A stretch of 64,000 nt of DNA from Nemorincola sp044225795 (GTDB taxonomy: Bacteria > Bacteroidota > Bacteroidia > Chitinophagales > Chitinophagaceae). The notes under the pieces were generated by a model that saw only the letters and a list, made by a program, of their open reading frames with translations, did not search any database and was not told the origin of the DNA. Each line of letters opens with the position of its first letter. Positions within the stretch are counted from its first letter, which is position 1. The position numbers were made by a program, and so were the translations under genes. Location: contig JBGAIF010000002.1 of assembly GCA_044225795.1 (NCBI GenBank), positions 248,001 through 312,000 on the forward strand, written 5' to 3'. Positions 1-7,919 of this stretch are shown here, piece after piece.

Positions 1-55
1 CGCTACTACCGACAACGGAGACATATTTAATACATCTTTTGTGCGTCAGAATTAA
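1..55 (+). CDS. Possible C-terminal end of a truncated upstream gene
   Basis: From base 2 one plus-strand frame stays open for 17 codons and ends at TAA (53-55). The visible tail contains the residues DNGDIFNTSFVRQN. It is cut by the window edge and too short to assign. The only support is that it is open and ends just before the tRNA-Phe promoter. Confidence 0.3.
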   Translation, partial: ATTDNGDIFNTSFVRQN

Positions 56-69
56 GATGATATTTCTCT

Positions 70-98
70 TTGTTTTTAATTCGGAAACCTTATCTTTG
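70..98 (+). promoter_or_regulatory. Bacteroidota-type promoter of tRNA-Phe
   Basis: A TTG at 70-72 and TATCTTTG at 91-98, separated by 18 bp, match the Bacteroidota sigma-70 consensus (TTG, about 19 bp, TAnnTTTG). The tRNA begins 17 bp after the -7 element. Confidence 0.7.
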
Positions 99-114
99 CA
101 ATCCCAAAACGGGA

Positions 115-187
115 GGTGCGGTAGCTCAGTTGGTAGAGCAAAGGACTGAAAATCCTTGTGTCGGGGGTTCAATTCCCTCCCGCACCA
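115..187 (+). tRNA. tRNA-Phe (GAA)
   Basis: Complete cloverleaf. The acceptor stem pairs GGTGCGG with CCGCACC, the D arm holds AGCTCAGTTGGTAGAGC, the anticodon loop reads CTGAAAA (anticodon GAA), and the T arm has GGTTCAATTCC. The discriminator base is A187. CCA is not encoded, so it must be added after transcription. Confidence 0.97.
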
Positions 188-193
188 CACTAA

Positions 194-221
194 AAAGCCT
201 TTCAAATATTTGAAAGGCTTT
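194..221 (+). terminator. Rho-independent terminator after tRNA-Phe
   Basis: A perfect palindrome, AAAGCCTTTCAA against TTGAAAGGCTTT, lies 6 bases after the tRNA and runs into a T-rich stretch (tctttatt). It is the natural end of the tRNA transcript. Confidence 0.8.
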
Positions 222-251
222 CTTTATTCATTAGCTTTCTCTAAAAAAAAT

Positions 252-277
252 AAAGTGCCGGTAAGAACCGGCACTTT
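252..277 (-). terminator. Terminator for the minus-strand T9SS gene
   Basis: An 11-bp stem, AAAGTGCCGGT (252-262) with ACCGGCACTTT (267-277), lies 30 bp past the stop of the gene at 308-1654. On the minus strand it is followed by a run of T residues (complement of 243-250). Confidence 0.85.
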
Positions 278-307
278 TCATAAGTCAATTGAACATCGCA
301 AATGGTA

Positions 308-1654
308 TTACTGCACTACAACCGGAGTACTATAAACACCACGCGATGTACGCATGGTTACATAGTACATTCCTGCGGGCCGGTCAATGCGCACTTCATT
401 ATCCTTGTTTGTCTTTGTGCTGAATTCAGCAACACGTGCACCTACCAGGTCTGTTATCACAACAGACGCATCGAGTTGCTCATCTGAAGAAAGGCTGATC
501 GTAAATGAACCGGTATTCGGGTTAGGGAACAGGTTCAGTTTAGTGACCATGGGCGCATTAGCAGCTACACCGGATACACAGGTGCCGCCAAGCGCTTTCA
601 CAGTAACACTCTTGGTCGCAGTACCAGTACCGCAGCCATTAGTAACTGAATAAGTGATGGTAGTGGTTCCTATGGCAACACCGGATACGATACCACCGGA
701 GGCCGCCGTAGCTATAGTAGTAGCTGCGCTTGACCACACGCCGCCGCTGGTGGCATCGGACATAATGATGTGGGTACCAACACATACAAGTGTGGCGCCG
801 CTGATGGCAGCAGGAGTCGGAACAGTATTAACTGTAACTGTGGTAGTGGCAGTACCTGTAGAGCCGACAACATAAGAGATTGTTGCGGTTCCGGCAGCAA
901 CACCACCCACAAGGCCCGACGAGTTCACTGTAGCTATGGAGGTGTTACTGCTGCTCCATACGCCACCCGCAGTTGCATCACTGAGCGGAGTAGTAGCCAG
1001 CACACAAACCGATGTCGTACCGGTGATCGGCGAAACACCTGAAGATGTTCCTTCAGGAATTGCAAGGGAACTGTTGTTCCAAAGATCACCGACATCGGCG
1101 CTTGTATTGTTATTCACAAGATTCATTACAGCATACGCCGTTACACTACCCGTTCCCGCAGTAGGAGCAGTCCATGGAATATCAATCACATAAGTACTAC
1201 CGCTGCCACCACTGCCGGTTGTTACAGACAATGCGGAACTATGCTCAACGATCTTAATGCCGGTATAAGTACCAGTGTGTGTGCTGCCCGCAGTTGACAA
1301 TGTTCCGGCATTTGTTGTTGGGGTCGAGGTCAATACCGTTGCGATCTGGAAACCGTATTTCGACAAAGTCGTAGACCCGGAATTATTTCCCGTAAGCCTT
1401 AATTTATAAGATGTACCGGGAACATATTGCACCGGCGATACAGGAGTTGTGCCGGTTGCATCATACAACACGATAGTTACGCCCACAGAGCTGCTGGGTG
1501 GTGAACTATGACAACCTCCACCTCCACAACCGGGGCTTCCGGTTGCTCCGGTACGGTCTCCGTCTCCCGTTAATCCGGGGCCGGAAGCGCTTCCCTGTAA
1601 ACCAAAATAACATAGGGCGCCTATTGCAGGCAATAGAATAAATAGTTTTTTCAT
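308..1654 (-). CDS. T9SS-exported protein: choice-of-anchor V-like domain, Ig-like repeats, C-terminal sorting domain
   Basis: A 448-residue exported protein of unknown function. It starts with a signal peptide (MKKLFILLPAIGALCYFG). Next is a TGATGSPGC...GCH segment (about residues 36-50) and a beta-rich domain resembling the choice-of-anchor V domain, whose members usually carry a CxxCH-like motif at this place; here it is C-x4-CH. Two bacterial Ig-like (BIG2-type) repeats follow (about 215-275 and 285-350), each with GGVWSS and a GxATI-type strand. The last 80 residues begin LNLFPNPNTGSF and end with a short basic strand, the type A T9SS sorting domain. It is a single-gene unit with its own terminator, and the surface location is inferred from the sorting domain. 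Confidence 0.85.
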   Translation of the reverse strand: MKKLFILLPAIGALCYFGLQGSASGPGLTGDGDRTGATGSPGCGGGGCHSSPPSSSVGVTIVLYDATGTTPVSPVQYVPGTSYKLRLTGNNSGSTTLSKYGFQIATVLTSTPTTNAGTLSTAGSTHTGTYTGIKIVEHSSALSVTTGSGGSGSTYVIDIPWTAPTAGTGSVTAYAVMNLVNNNTSADVGDLWNNSSLAIPEGTSSGVSPITGTTSVCVLATTPLSDATAGGVWSSSNTSIATVNSSGLVGGVAAGTATISYVVGSTGTATTTVTVNTVPTPAAISGATLVCVGTHIIMSDATSGGVWSSAATTIATAASGGIVSGVAIGTTTITYSVTNGCGTGTATKSVTVKALGGTCVSGVAANAPMVTKLNLFPNPNTGSFTISLSSDEQLDASVVITDLVGARVAEFSTKTNKDNEVRIDRPAGMYYVTMRTSRGVYSTPVVVQ

Positions 1655-1868
1655 TTTGTTTTTTTTAGTTTTTAAAGAGTTAATAACAGTATTCGTTGCT
1701 ATATAACGCTGATTGACAGCAAGTCAATGATCATGTATATACAGCTTTTACGGAAGTGAAGTTAAGTAATTCAAATTTTGCTACCAAACCGGGACAGGCC
1801 CAAACGGGGAGTAGGATCACCGAACCGGCATAAAAGGCAGATGAGCCAAAAAGCACTAATTTCACAGG

Positions 1869-3119
1869 GTGAATTCATATGCCATCATAGCGTTCATCAT
1901 CTGTGTCACCACCTTGTTTGCCTATATTAACCATAGGTTTATCAAGTGGCCATCCACCATTGGCATCATGGCATTATCCCTGATCTTTTCTGTGCTCCTG
2001 GTCGTTGTCGGGCATCTGTCACCTACGGTGTCGGCACCGGTGATCCGGATCATCACTTCTGTAAATTTCCACTCGCTATTAATGGACGGCATGCTGGGTT
2101 TCCTGTTATTTGCCGGAGCCATGGGCATTGATGTGGTCAACCTGAAGCGGCTATGGCTGCCCGTGGCTACCCTGGCCATTGTGGGGACCATCATCTCCAC
2201 ATTTATTGTCGGCACATTGCTTTACTATGTTTTTATCATATTTCACCTGGATATCGGATATATCTATTGCCTGCTATTTGCCGCGCTTATCTCCCCTACC
2301 GACCCCATAGCTGTGCTGGCCATTTTGAAAGGTTCAGCTTTATCCAAATCCCTCGAATTGAAGATATCTGGCGAGTCGTTGTTCAATGATGGCGTGGCAG
2401 TGGTGATATTTCTGACCATATTCCAGGTGGCACAGACCGGTATAGATAAATTGTCATTTACCGACATTTCATCACTGTTCCTGCTTCAGGCAGGCGGCGG
2501 ACTGGCTTATGGCGCTGTGTTGGGGTACATCGGGTATTTTGTCATCCGGTCCATAGACAGGCACGAGGTAGAGGTAATGGTGACACTGGCTACCGTGATG
2601 GGTGGCTATCTGCTGGCCGATGATCTGCATGTCTCGGGACCGCTTGCTATGGTGGTTGCCGGGATAATCATCGGCAATAAGGGCAAAAAAGCCGGAATGT
2701 CGCATGATTCGAAAGACTATGTCGAGAAATTCTGGGAACTGGCCGATGAGATACTGAATGCTATCCTGTTCCTGTTCGTAGGATTTGAAATGCTGGTCAT
2801 TCATATCAGCGGCACTCTGATGCTGATAGGTGTCATCGGCATTGCGGTGGTACTGCTCTCCCGCTGGATATCTGTGGCCATACCGGTGACCATCCTCCGT
2901 TATAAAGTGAAATTTGAAAGGCATACCATAGCCATACTCACCTGGGGCGGCTTACGGGGTGGCCTGTCTGTCGCGCTTGCCCTCTCGCTCCCGGAAAACA
3001 TGTACAAAGAGACCTTCGTTTGCATCACATACATTATCGTTGTTTTCTCCATTATTGTGCAGGGACTGAGCATTGGCGCCCTTTACCGGAAACTCAACCC
3101 AGCTAAAACAGGTAAGTAG
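1869..3119 (+). CDS. Na+/H+ antiporter, CPA1 (NhaP/NHE-like) family
   Basis: A 416-residue inner-membrane protein with about 12 hydrophobic segments. It is predicted to exchange cytoplasmic Na+ or K+ for protons. CPA1 hallmarks are visible: SPTDPIAVLAIL in the middle (about 141-152), SLFNDGVAVVIF shortly after (about 170-181), and WGGLRGGLSVALALSLP near the C-terminus (about 360-376). The start is GTG at 1869. The N-terminus then aligns with the family pattern of an early helix followed by the N-R-F and WPSTIG segment. The ribosome-binding signal is weak. The stop lies 35 bp before rimM, whose promoter overlaps this gap. Confidence 0.9.
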   Translation: MNSYAIIAFIICVTTLFAYINHRFIKWPSTIGIMALSLIFSVLLVVVGHLSPTVSAPVIRIITSVNFHSLLMDGMLGFLLFAGAMGIDVVNLKRLWLPVATLAIVGTIISTFIVGTLLYYVFIIFHLDIGYIYCLLFAALISPTDPIAVLAILKGSALSKSLELKISGESLFNDGVAVVIFLTIFQVAQTGIDKLSFTDISSLFLLQAGGGLAYGAVLGYIGYFVIRSIDRHEVEVMVTLATVMGGYLLADDLHVSGPLAMVVAGIIIGNKGKKAGMSHDSKDYVEKFWELADEILNAILFLFVGFEMLVIHISGTLMLIGVIGIAVVLLSRWISVAIPVTILRYKVKFERHTIAILTWGGLRGGLSVALALSLPENMYKETFVCITYIIVVFSIIVQGLSIGALYRKLNPAKTGK

Positions 3120-3141
3120 CCCCCCACTTCGTGTTTTAGCT

Positions 3142-3149
3142 TACCTTTG
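3142..3149 (+). promoter_or_regulatory. -7 promoter element of rimM, implying a near-leaderless mRNA
   Basis: TACCTTTG is a perfect TAnnTTTG element. The rimM ATG is only 5 bases further on, at 3154, which leaves essentially no room for a 5' leader. No clear TTG sits at the -33 position. Confidence 0.55.
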
Positions 3150-3153
3150 CCAC

Positions 3154-3663
3154 ATGATCCGCGTCGGCAAGATAGTGGCCACTCATGGCCTTCATGGCAC
3201 CCTGATACTTACCCATATTGTAGGAAATTCCAAATGGCTGAAAACAGACCAGGCACTTCTTATAGAAATGCAAAAAGGCAGTTATATACCTTATTTCCTC
3301 ACCGGAGTGAAAGCGACAAACGACGAGGAGTACCTGGTAAATATTGAGAATATACTTAAAGTAGAAGAAGCTAAAAGACTGGTAGGCAAGCAAGTATATG
3401 TTGACGAAGCACTGCTTGCCGACTATGCCAAACAGTCACCTTTGCTGTGGATAGGCTTCGACCTGGTAGATACCAACCATGGAAACCTGGGGCTGGTTGC
3501 CGATGTGCTGCAAACAGGTAGCCAGTGGCTGGCCAAAGTGATGTACAAGGACGCGGAAGTGCTGATTCCACTAATAGAGGAAACCATAGAAAAGCTGGAC
3601 ATAAAAGCCAGAAAGCTGACCGTAACCATCCCCGACGGGCTATTGGAAATATACACAGGCTGA
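3154..3663 (+). CDS. rimM: Ribosome maturation factor RimM
   Basis: A 169-residue cytoplasmic factor that helps mature the 30S subunit head through ribosomal protein S19. The N-terminal beta-barrel begins MIRVGKIVATHGLHGTL, the family signature (GxxxxxHGlxG). The PRC-barrel half runs from about residue 85, with the VLIPLIEE segment close to the C-terminus. The frame is open further upstream, but ATG 3154 is chosen because the homology begins there and a -7 promoter element ends at 3149. It is followed by trmD and rplS, the usual bacterial order; rpsP, which often comes first, is absent. Confidence 0.95.
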   Translation: MIRVGKIVATHGLHGTLILTHIVGNSKWLKTDQALLIEMQKGSYIPYFLTGVKATNDEEYLVNIENILKVEEAKRLVGKQVYVDEALLADYAKQSPLLWIGFDLVDTNHGNLGLVADVLQTGSQWLAKVMYKDAEVLIPLIEETIEKLDIKARKLTVTIPDGLLEIYTG

Positions 3664-3703
3664 CCTGTTTCATTTTCTGAATAATTAATACCGACCATAT
3701 AAA

Positions 3704-4381
3704 ATGCGCATAGATATTATTACGGTAGTGCCGGAACTCCTGGAAAGCCCTTTCAGCCATTCCATTATGAAGCGTGCCCGGGAAAAAGGCCTGCTGGAGG
3801 TATATACCCACAATCTCCGCGACCATACCCCCTACAAGCAGGGCCAGGTAGATGACTACCAGTTTGGAGGCGGCGCAGGCATGGTGATGATGCCCGAGCC
3901 ATTAGCTATCGTAATAGAACTGTTGCAGAAAGACCGAAAATATGATGAAATAATATACATGACACCCGATGGGCCCGTTTTTGACCAAAAGACGGCCAAC
4001 ACGCTTTCATTAAAAGAAAACATAATAATAATCTGCGGCCACTACAAGGGAATTGACGAGCGCATTCGCCAGCACTTTGTGACTCGGGAGATATCCATTG
4101 GTGACTATGTGCTGAGTGGCGGAGAACTGGCAGCCGCGGTGGTGGTTGATGCGGTAGGCAGGCTGCTGCCGGGGGTGCTTAATGACGAAACCTCTGCCCT
4201 CTTTGACTCCTTCCAGGATGGGCTGCTGGCCCCGCCCGTATATACCCGCCCTGCCGATTTCCGTGGCTGGAAAGTACCGGATATTCTCCTTTGCGGAGAC
4301 CCCAAAAAGATAGACGACTGGCGCCACGAAGAAGCGGTAAAAAGGACAGAAGAAAGAAGGCCGGGGATGATACAGGAATAA
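3704..4381 (+). CDS. trmD: tRNA (guanine-37-N1)-methyltransferase TrmD
   Basis: A 225-residue SPOUT methyltransferase. It transfers a methyl group from S-adenosylmethionine to N1 of G37 in tRNAs and so prevents +1 frameshifting. The start MRIDIITVVPE, the DYQFGGGAGMVM loop (about 51-62), the ICGHYKGIDERI knot segment (about 111-122) and the EISIGDYVLSGGE motif (about 130-142) are all present. The length is normal for the family. It lies 40 bp after rimM and 66 bp before rplS, in the conserved order. Confidence 0.97.
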   Translation: MRIDIITVVPELLESPFSHSIMKRAREKGLLEVYTHNLRDHTPYKQGQVDDYQFGGGAGMVMMPEPLAIVIELLQKDRKYDEIIYMTPDGPVFDQKTANTLSLKENIIIICGHYKGIDERIRQHFVTREISIGDYVLSGGELAAAVVVDAVGRLLPGVLNDETSALFDSFQDGLLAPPVYTRPADFRGWKVPDILLCGDPKKIDDWRHEEAVKRTEERRPGMIQE

Positions 4382-4418
4382 AACATAAATTTTTTTCGGA
4401 AAAAGATAAATTTTATGT

Positions 4419-4426
4419 TACCTTTG
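4419..4426 (+). promoter_or_regulatory. -7 promoter element of rplS
   Basis: TACCTTTG, a perfect TAnnTTTG element, ends 21 bases before the rplS ATG. It suggests that rplS has its own promoter in addition to read-through from trmD. Confidence 0.6.
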
Positions 4427-4447
4427 CAGTCCGAAAAATTATAAACA

Positions 4448-4810
4448 ATGGAAGCCGTAGCTTTTGTACACGACCAGCTTACTGGAAAGAAAGAATTCCC
4501 GAAATTCAAAGCCGGTGACAATGTCACTGTCAACTATAAGATCATTGAAGGTAACAAGGAGCGTATCCAGTCTTTCAAAGGCGACGTTTTAAAGCGCCAG
4601 GGACGTGGTTTCACTCAGACCTTTACCGTTCGTAAAATGTCTGACGGTGTTGGTGTGGAGCGTCTTTTCCCGCTTTACTCTCCCAACATCGAATCTATTG
4701 TTCTGAACAAGGTTGGCCGCGTTCGCCGTGCCAAGCTGTTCTACCTCCGCGAGCGTTCAGGCAAATCTGCGCGTATCAAGGAAAAGAAGCAGATACACGC
4801 TTCAGCATAA
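4448..4810 (+). CDS. rplS: Large ribosomal subunit protein bL19
   Basis: A 120-residue 50S protein located at the interface with the 30S subunit. Visible family features are FKAGDNVTVNYKIIEGNKER (about 20-39), the core FKGDVLKRQGRG with FTVRKMSDGVGVER (about 42-72), and the basic C-terminal segment with VGRVRRAKLFYLRER (about 88-102). The length is typical. It ends the rimM-trmD-rplS block, and a strong hairpin follows 18 bp after the stop. Confidence 0.97.
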   Translation: MEAVAFVHDQLTGKKEFPKFKAGDNVTVNYKIIEGNKERIQSFKGDVLKRQGRGFTQTFTVRKMSDGVGVERLFPLYSPNIESIVLNKVGRVRRAKLFYLRERSGKSARIKEKKQIHASA

Positions 4811-4828
4811 GCTGTACTACGATATATC

Positions 4829-4857
4829 AAGAGGGCTGCACATTGTGCAGCCCTCTT
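4829..4857 (+). terminator. Terminator of the rimM-trmD-rplS block
   Basis: A 13-bp perfect stem, AAGAGGGCTGCAC with GTGCAGCCCTCTT, has a 3-base loop and is followed by tcctttt. Confidence 0.85.
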
Positions 4858-4914
4858 CCTTTTCAAACCAACCACTCTATACTCAACACGCACCTATTAT
4901 TCTCTAAAACGTCT

Positions 4915-4956
4915 GTTCACTATTCACTGTTCACTGTTCACTGTTCACTGTTCACT
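4915..4956. repeat. Six tandem copies of a 7-bp unit (GTTCACT)
   Basis: Units at 4915, 4922, 4929, 4936, 4943 and 4950 read GTTCACT, except the second, which reads ATTCACT. A further GTTCACT lies nearby at 4964-4970. The array sits between the rplS terminator and the 3' end of the convergent gene at 4966-5550. Confidence 0.9.
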
Positions 4957-4965
4957 ATCCTCCGT

Positions 4966-5550
4966 TCACTCTAAAAATCCCATCACCAGTTCCGCATACT
5001 GCGCATCTGACAGGCCAAGCCCATTGATCGTCAGTACCATAAGCGGGCTACCCTCGTGCAGCGGTTCCTCCTCATTGCGGCCATGATACATGGAGGTTAG
5101 TATCTTACCCACCCTTTCTATCACAAATGTTCCGGTCGCATCATTATGGGGTTCACCCTCATCCTTTCTGTGTAAAGGACTGGAACATGACCGCACCCTC
5201 ACAGCAAAAGTTTCCATATCTATATCAGGATAGTCGTCATATTCAATGGCCTCTATCGCCGCCCAGAAGAAACCACCGTCCATATCATAGCCCGACTCAG
5301 GGATATCTATCCTGATATGGTCTCCCTTCCTGGCCCTGCGGTTCACCGCGTGGCCGTGATGATCGGTAAGCTTGAAGGTAGCATCAGCTATTCCGCTGAA
5401 TTTCCGCCAGTTATTGATGTCCAGCATCCTTTCTTTGGCATCTACAAACCAATCTTCCGCATCCTCAATATGGTGGGCATATATGCTGTGCGACAGATCT
5501 TTCTCTGATCCTGCATGCTGAAGCGGCACTAAGTAATGTTTCTCCTGCAT
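4966..5550 (-). CDS. Conserved-looking cytoplasmic protein of unknown function
   Basis: A 194-residue acidic protein that I do not recognise. There is no signal peptide or membrane segment. It is rich in Asp, Glu and His. A middle stretch around GDHIRIDIPESGYDMDGGFF (about 76-95), followed by WAAIEAIEYDD, looks like a small beta-barrel. It is a monocistronic minus-strand gene convergent with rplS, and its 3' end touches the 7-bp tandem repeats. Coding potential is good: long frame and no overlap with other genes. No function is proposed. Confidence 0.7.
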   Translation of the reverse strand: MQEKHYLVPLQHAGSEKDLSHSIYAHHIEDAEDWFVDAKERMLDINNWRKFSGIADATFKLTDHHGHAVNRRARKGDHIRIDIPESGYDMDGGFFWAAIEAIEYDDYPDIDMETFAVRVRSCSSPLHRKDEGEPHNDATGTFVIERVGKILTSMYHGRNEEEPLHEGSPLMVLTINGLGLSDAQYAELVMGFLE

Positions 5551-5723
5551 AACGACACGGTTTAAACTATGTATAGAAAAATCTGTGCCAAACTCTTCAA
5601 AAATGCCACCCAGGACCTATTTCGGGTAAAAATACCTACCATAACGGGATACGAATAAGCTAAAACAGGAAAACCGGGGCCTGCAGTTATTCCCATCTCT
5701 CACCTGCTGTAGCCCCTTGTCTC

Positions 5724-5752
5724 TGACCAAAAGGTCAAATACGCTACTTTTG
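5724..5752 (+). promoter_or_regulatory. Promoter of the FKBP gene with an overlapping palindrome
   Basis: TACTTTTG (5745-5752) matches TAnnTTTG. It ends 15 bases before the ATG at 5768, which supports that start over the longer frame. A 5-bp inverted repeat, TGACC-aaaa-GGTCA (5724-5737), covers the region where the -33 element should lie and could be a regulator site. That role is inference. Confidence 0.5.
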
Positions 5753-5767
5753 CACAAAATCAGATTC

Positions 5768-6202
5768 ATGAGCTTAGCAGACAAACTTTTTAACATGAAG
5801 AATGAGCGTTCTAACGCTAACCTGAAGGCCGGGCAGGAGTTTCTTGCGGCAAACAGATCAAAGCCCGGAGTAAACGAGCTGCCCAGCGGCCTGCAATACG
5901 AGATCATATCACAGGGAGATGGCCCCAAACCCACGCAGCACAACAGGGTTACCTGTCACTATCATGGCACATTGATAGATGGCACCATATTTGACAGCTC
6001 CGTACAGCGCGGACAACCAGCCACGTTTCCGCTCAACCAGGTAATAGCCGGGTGGACAGAGGGCGTGCAACTGATGCCGCAGGGCAGCAAATGGCGTTTC
6101 TTCATACCCCCGCACCTGGGCTATGGCGACAGGCAGGTGGGCGCTAAAATAGGGCCTAACAGCACCCTGATATTTGAAGTGGAGCTGCTGGGAATTAATT
6201 AA
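5768..6202 (+). CDS. FKBP-type peptidyl-prolyl cis-trans isomerase
   Basis: A 144-residue isomerase that catalyses cis-trans conversion of proline peptide bonds. The N-terminal 40 residues resemble the Mip/FklB dimerisation helix (LKAGQEFLAANRSKPGVNEL, then PSGLQYEII). The FKBP domain follows with VTCHYHGTLIDGTIFDSS (about 75-92), GQPATFPLNQVIAGWTEG (about 96-113) and IPPHLGYGDR near the end. No signal peptide is seen with this start, so the protein is probably cytoplasmic; FklB relatives can be exported. The start was chosen from the promoter at 5745-5752. Confidence 0.92.
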   Translation: MSLADKLFNMKNERSNANLKAGQEFLAANRSKPGVNELPSGLQYEIISQGDGPKPTQHNRVTCHYHGTLIDGTIFDSSVQRGQPATFPLNQVIAGWTEGVQLMPQGSKWRFFIPPHLGYGDRQVGAKIGPNSTLIFEVELLGIN

Positions 6203-6232
6203 TGACAGAAATTATATACTACGCATTATCTT

Positions 6233-6260
6233 AGTTGTCCCGCCACTTGGCGGGACAACT
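6233..6260 (+). terminator. Strong hairpin between the FKBP and deaminase genes
   Basis: A 12-bp perfect stem, AGTTGTCCCGCC with GGCGGGACAACT, and a 4-base loop. It lies 30 bp after the FKBP stop and 17 bp before the next ATG. No T-run follows, so it may be a terminator or a structure in the leader of the deaminase mRNA. Confidence 0.5.
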
Positions 6261-6277
6261 GCTTTAAGCAACAACTC

Positions 6278-7771
6278 ATGAAAAGACTATTCCTTCTTGC
6301 CGCTGCTACTGTATCGCTTTCTGCCGGCGCCCAGAACATAGACCAGTACTTTGAAAGCATACGTGGCAACGAGGCTGAACTGACAGCATTCTTTTCCCAG
6401 ATGCCCAAGGGGGGCGATCTGCATAACCATTACAGCGGTTCGGTATATGCGGAAACCTATATCAACTATGTGATACAACAGGATTATGTGATCAACGAGC
6501 AGACGCTGCAGGTACTTACAGCTCCTCCTGCTGGTAGCAAGGGCTGGGTACGTTTCTCCGATATCAATAAGCAGGGGCAGCTATCTGCCTACAAACAAAA
6601 GCTGGTACAAAAATGGTCTGTAAAGGATTATAATGGGGTAAGCTATCCTTCAGACAAACAGTTTTTCGAAACGTTTGCCGGCTTTGGCATTGCCAACAAT
6701 TCCCAGGCACGGCTGGACACAGGCATACTGGAGTTAAAAAGACGCGCGCAGAAGGAAAACGTGTCTTATATAGAAACGATGTTCACCGGCATACCGTGCA
6801 GCAGCCTGTCTTCAATAGATACCGGCTTCAACCATAAACTGGAGGAAGCACAGGCAGACCGGGATGAGATAAGGACCAATGCCCTGCTGGATGCCCTGTA
6901 TAACCAGGTGCAAACCGCGGGAGGACCCGGATGCGTCGCTTCATTCACGGCGTCTGTTTCAGCTATGCACAGAGACCTGCATATAGATGACTCAACATTC
7001 ACCATGAGGTATCAGACCTATGTAACAAGGGTGATACCGCCCGCAGACGTTTTCAAGTCGCTGGTATTGTGCTTCCAGGCTGCCGGAAGCAGCCCGCTGA
7101 TAGTGGGCGTGAACATTGTAGCCCCGGAGGATAATGAAGTGTCTATGCGTGACTACTGGCTGCATATGCAGATGTTCCGTTATTGCCACAATAAATTCCC
7201 GAATGTAAAATATGCAATGCACGCGGGAGAACTGGCGCTGGGCATGGTAAAGCCGGAAGAAATGACATGGCACATCAATGATGCCGTTCGCGTGGCGGGC
7301 GCCAACAGGATAGGCCATGGTGTGGATATGCCCTATGAGAAGAACTGCTACGACCTGCTTAAATATATGAGCCGTAACAACACCGCTATTGAGATAAACC
7401 TGTATAGCAATGAATTCATACTGAAAGTAAAGGAAGACAAACATCCCTTCTCCATGTACAGGGAGTTCAATGTGCCGATAGTCATCTGCACAGATGATGC
7501 CGGTGTGCTGCGCAGCAACCTGATACACCAGTATGTGCTGCTGGCACAGCGATACAGGGGCGTTACTTACCAGGATATCAAACGATATGTTTATAACAGT
7601 ATTGACTTCAGCTTTATTAAGGAAGATGCTGTAAAACAAAAACTTACAGATAAGCTGAAGGCAGATTTCCGGAGATTTGAAAAGGATGTGCTGACCACCC
7701 GCTATGGCAGCGGCTACTACCCCGACAGGTCGTTCAAAGGTATGCGTGATGCGGACAAGGACAAATGGTGA
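6278..7771 (+). CDS. Exported adenosine deaminase-like hydrolase (ADGF/ADA2-like)
   Basis: A 497-residue metal-dependent deaminase, expected to convert adenosine, or a related nucleoside, to inosine. It begins with a clear signal peptide (MKRLFLLAAATVSLSAGAQ), so it acts in the periplasm or outside the cell. Zinc-site residues are visible: DLHNHYSGS with H49 and H51, MHAGE in the middle, RIGHGVDMP, and CTDDAGV with the Asp pair near residue 410. It is about 150 residues longer than cytoplasmic Add and has an extra N-terminal region before the first His motif, as in secreted ADGF-type enzymes. It appears monocistronic. Specificity for adenosine is inferred. Confidence 0.85.
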   Translation: MKRLFLLAAATVSLSAGAQNIDQYFESIRGNEAELTAFFSQMPKGGDLHNHYSGSVYAETYINYVIQQDYVINEQTLQVLTAPPAGSKGWVRFSDINKQGQLSAYKQKLVQKWSVKDYNGVSYPSDKQFFETFAGFGIANNSQARLDTGILELKRRAQKENVSYIETMFTGIPCSSLSSIDTGFNHKLEEAQADRDEIRTNALLDALYNQVQTAGGPGCVASFTASVSAMHRDLHIDDSTFTMRYQTYVTRVIPPADVFKSLVLCFQAAGSSPLIVGVNIVAPEDNEVSMRDYWLHMQMFRYCHNKFPNVKYAMHAGELALGMVKPEEMTWHINDAVRVAGANRIGHGVDMPYEKNCYDLLKYMSRNNTAIEINLYSNEFILKVKEDKHPFSMYREFNVPIVICTDDAGVLRSNLIHQYVLLAQRYRGVTYQDIKRYVYNSIDFSFIKEDAVKQKLTDKLKADFRRFEKDVLTTRYGSGYYPDRSFKGMRDADKDKW

Positions 7772-7868
7772 TCCTTACCGGACAGCCTGCAAGATTGCCG
7801 GTGTGATGCCAAAATCACCCTGAATAAGATTATTAAAATATACATACCGCAATAGCTGATTGCAATTA

Positions 7869-7899
7869 TTGGGGCTTTATCCCGATTATTTTACTTTTG
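7869..7899 (+). promoter_or_regulatory. Promoter of the M20 dipeptidase gene
   Basis: A TTG (7869-7871) and TACTTTTG (7892-7899), 20 bp apart, lie 21 bases before the ATG at 7920. Confidence 0.6.
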
Positions 7900-7919
7900 G
7901 CATCTAAAATTTACAAAAC

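Noticed and set aside
4915..4970. CRISPR array
   Set aside because: The repeat unit is 7 bp with no spacers, far from the size of CRISPR repeats. No cas genes are seen.
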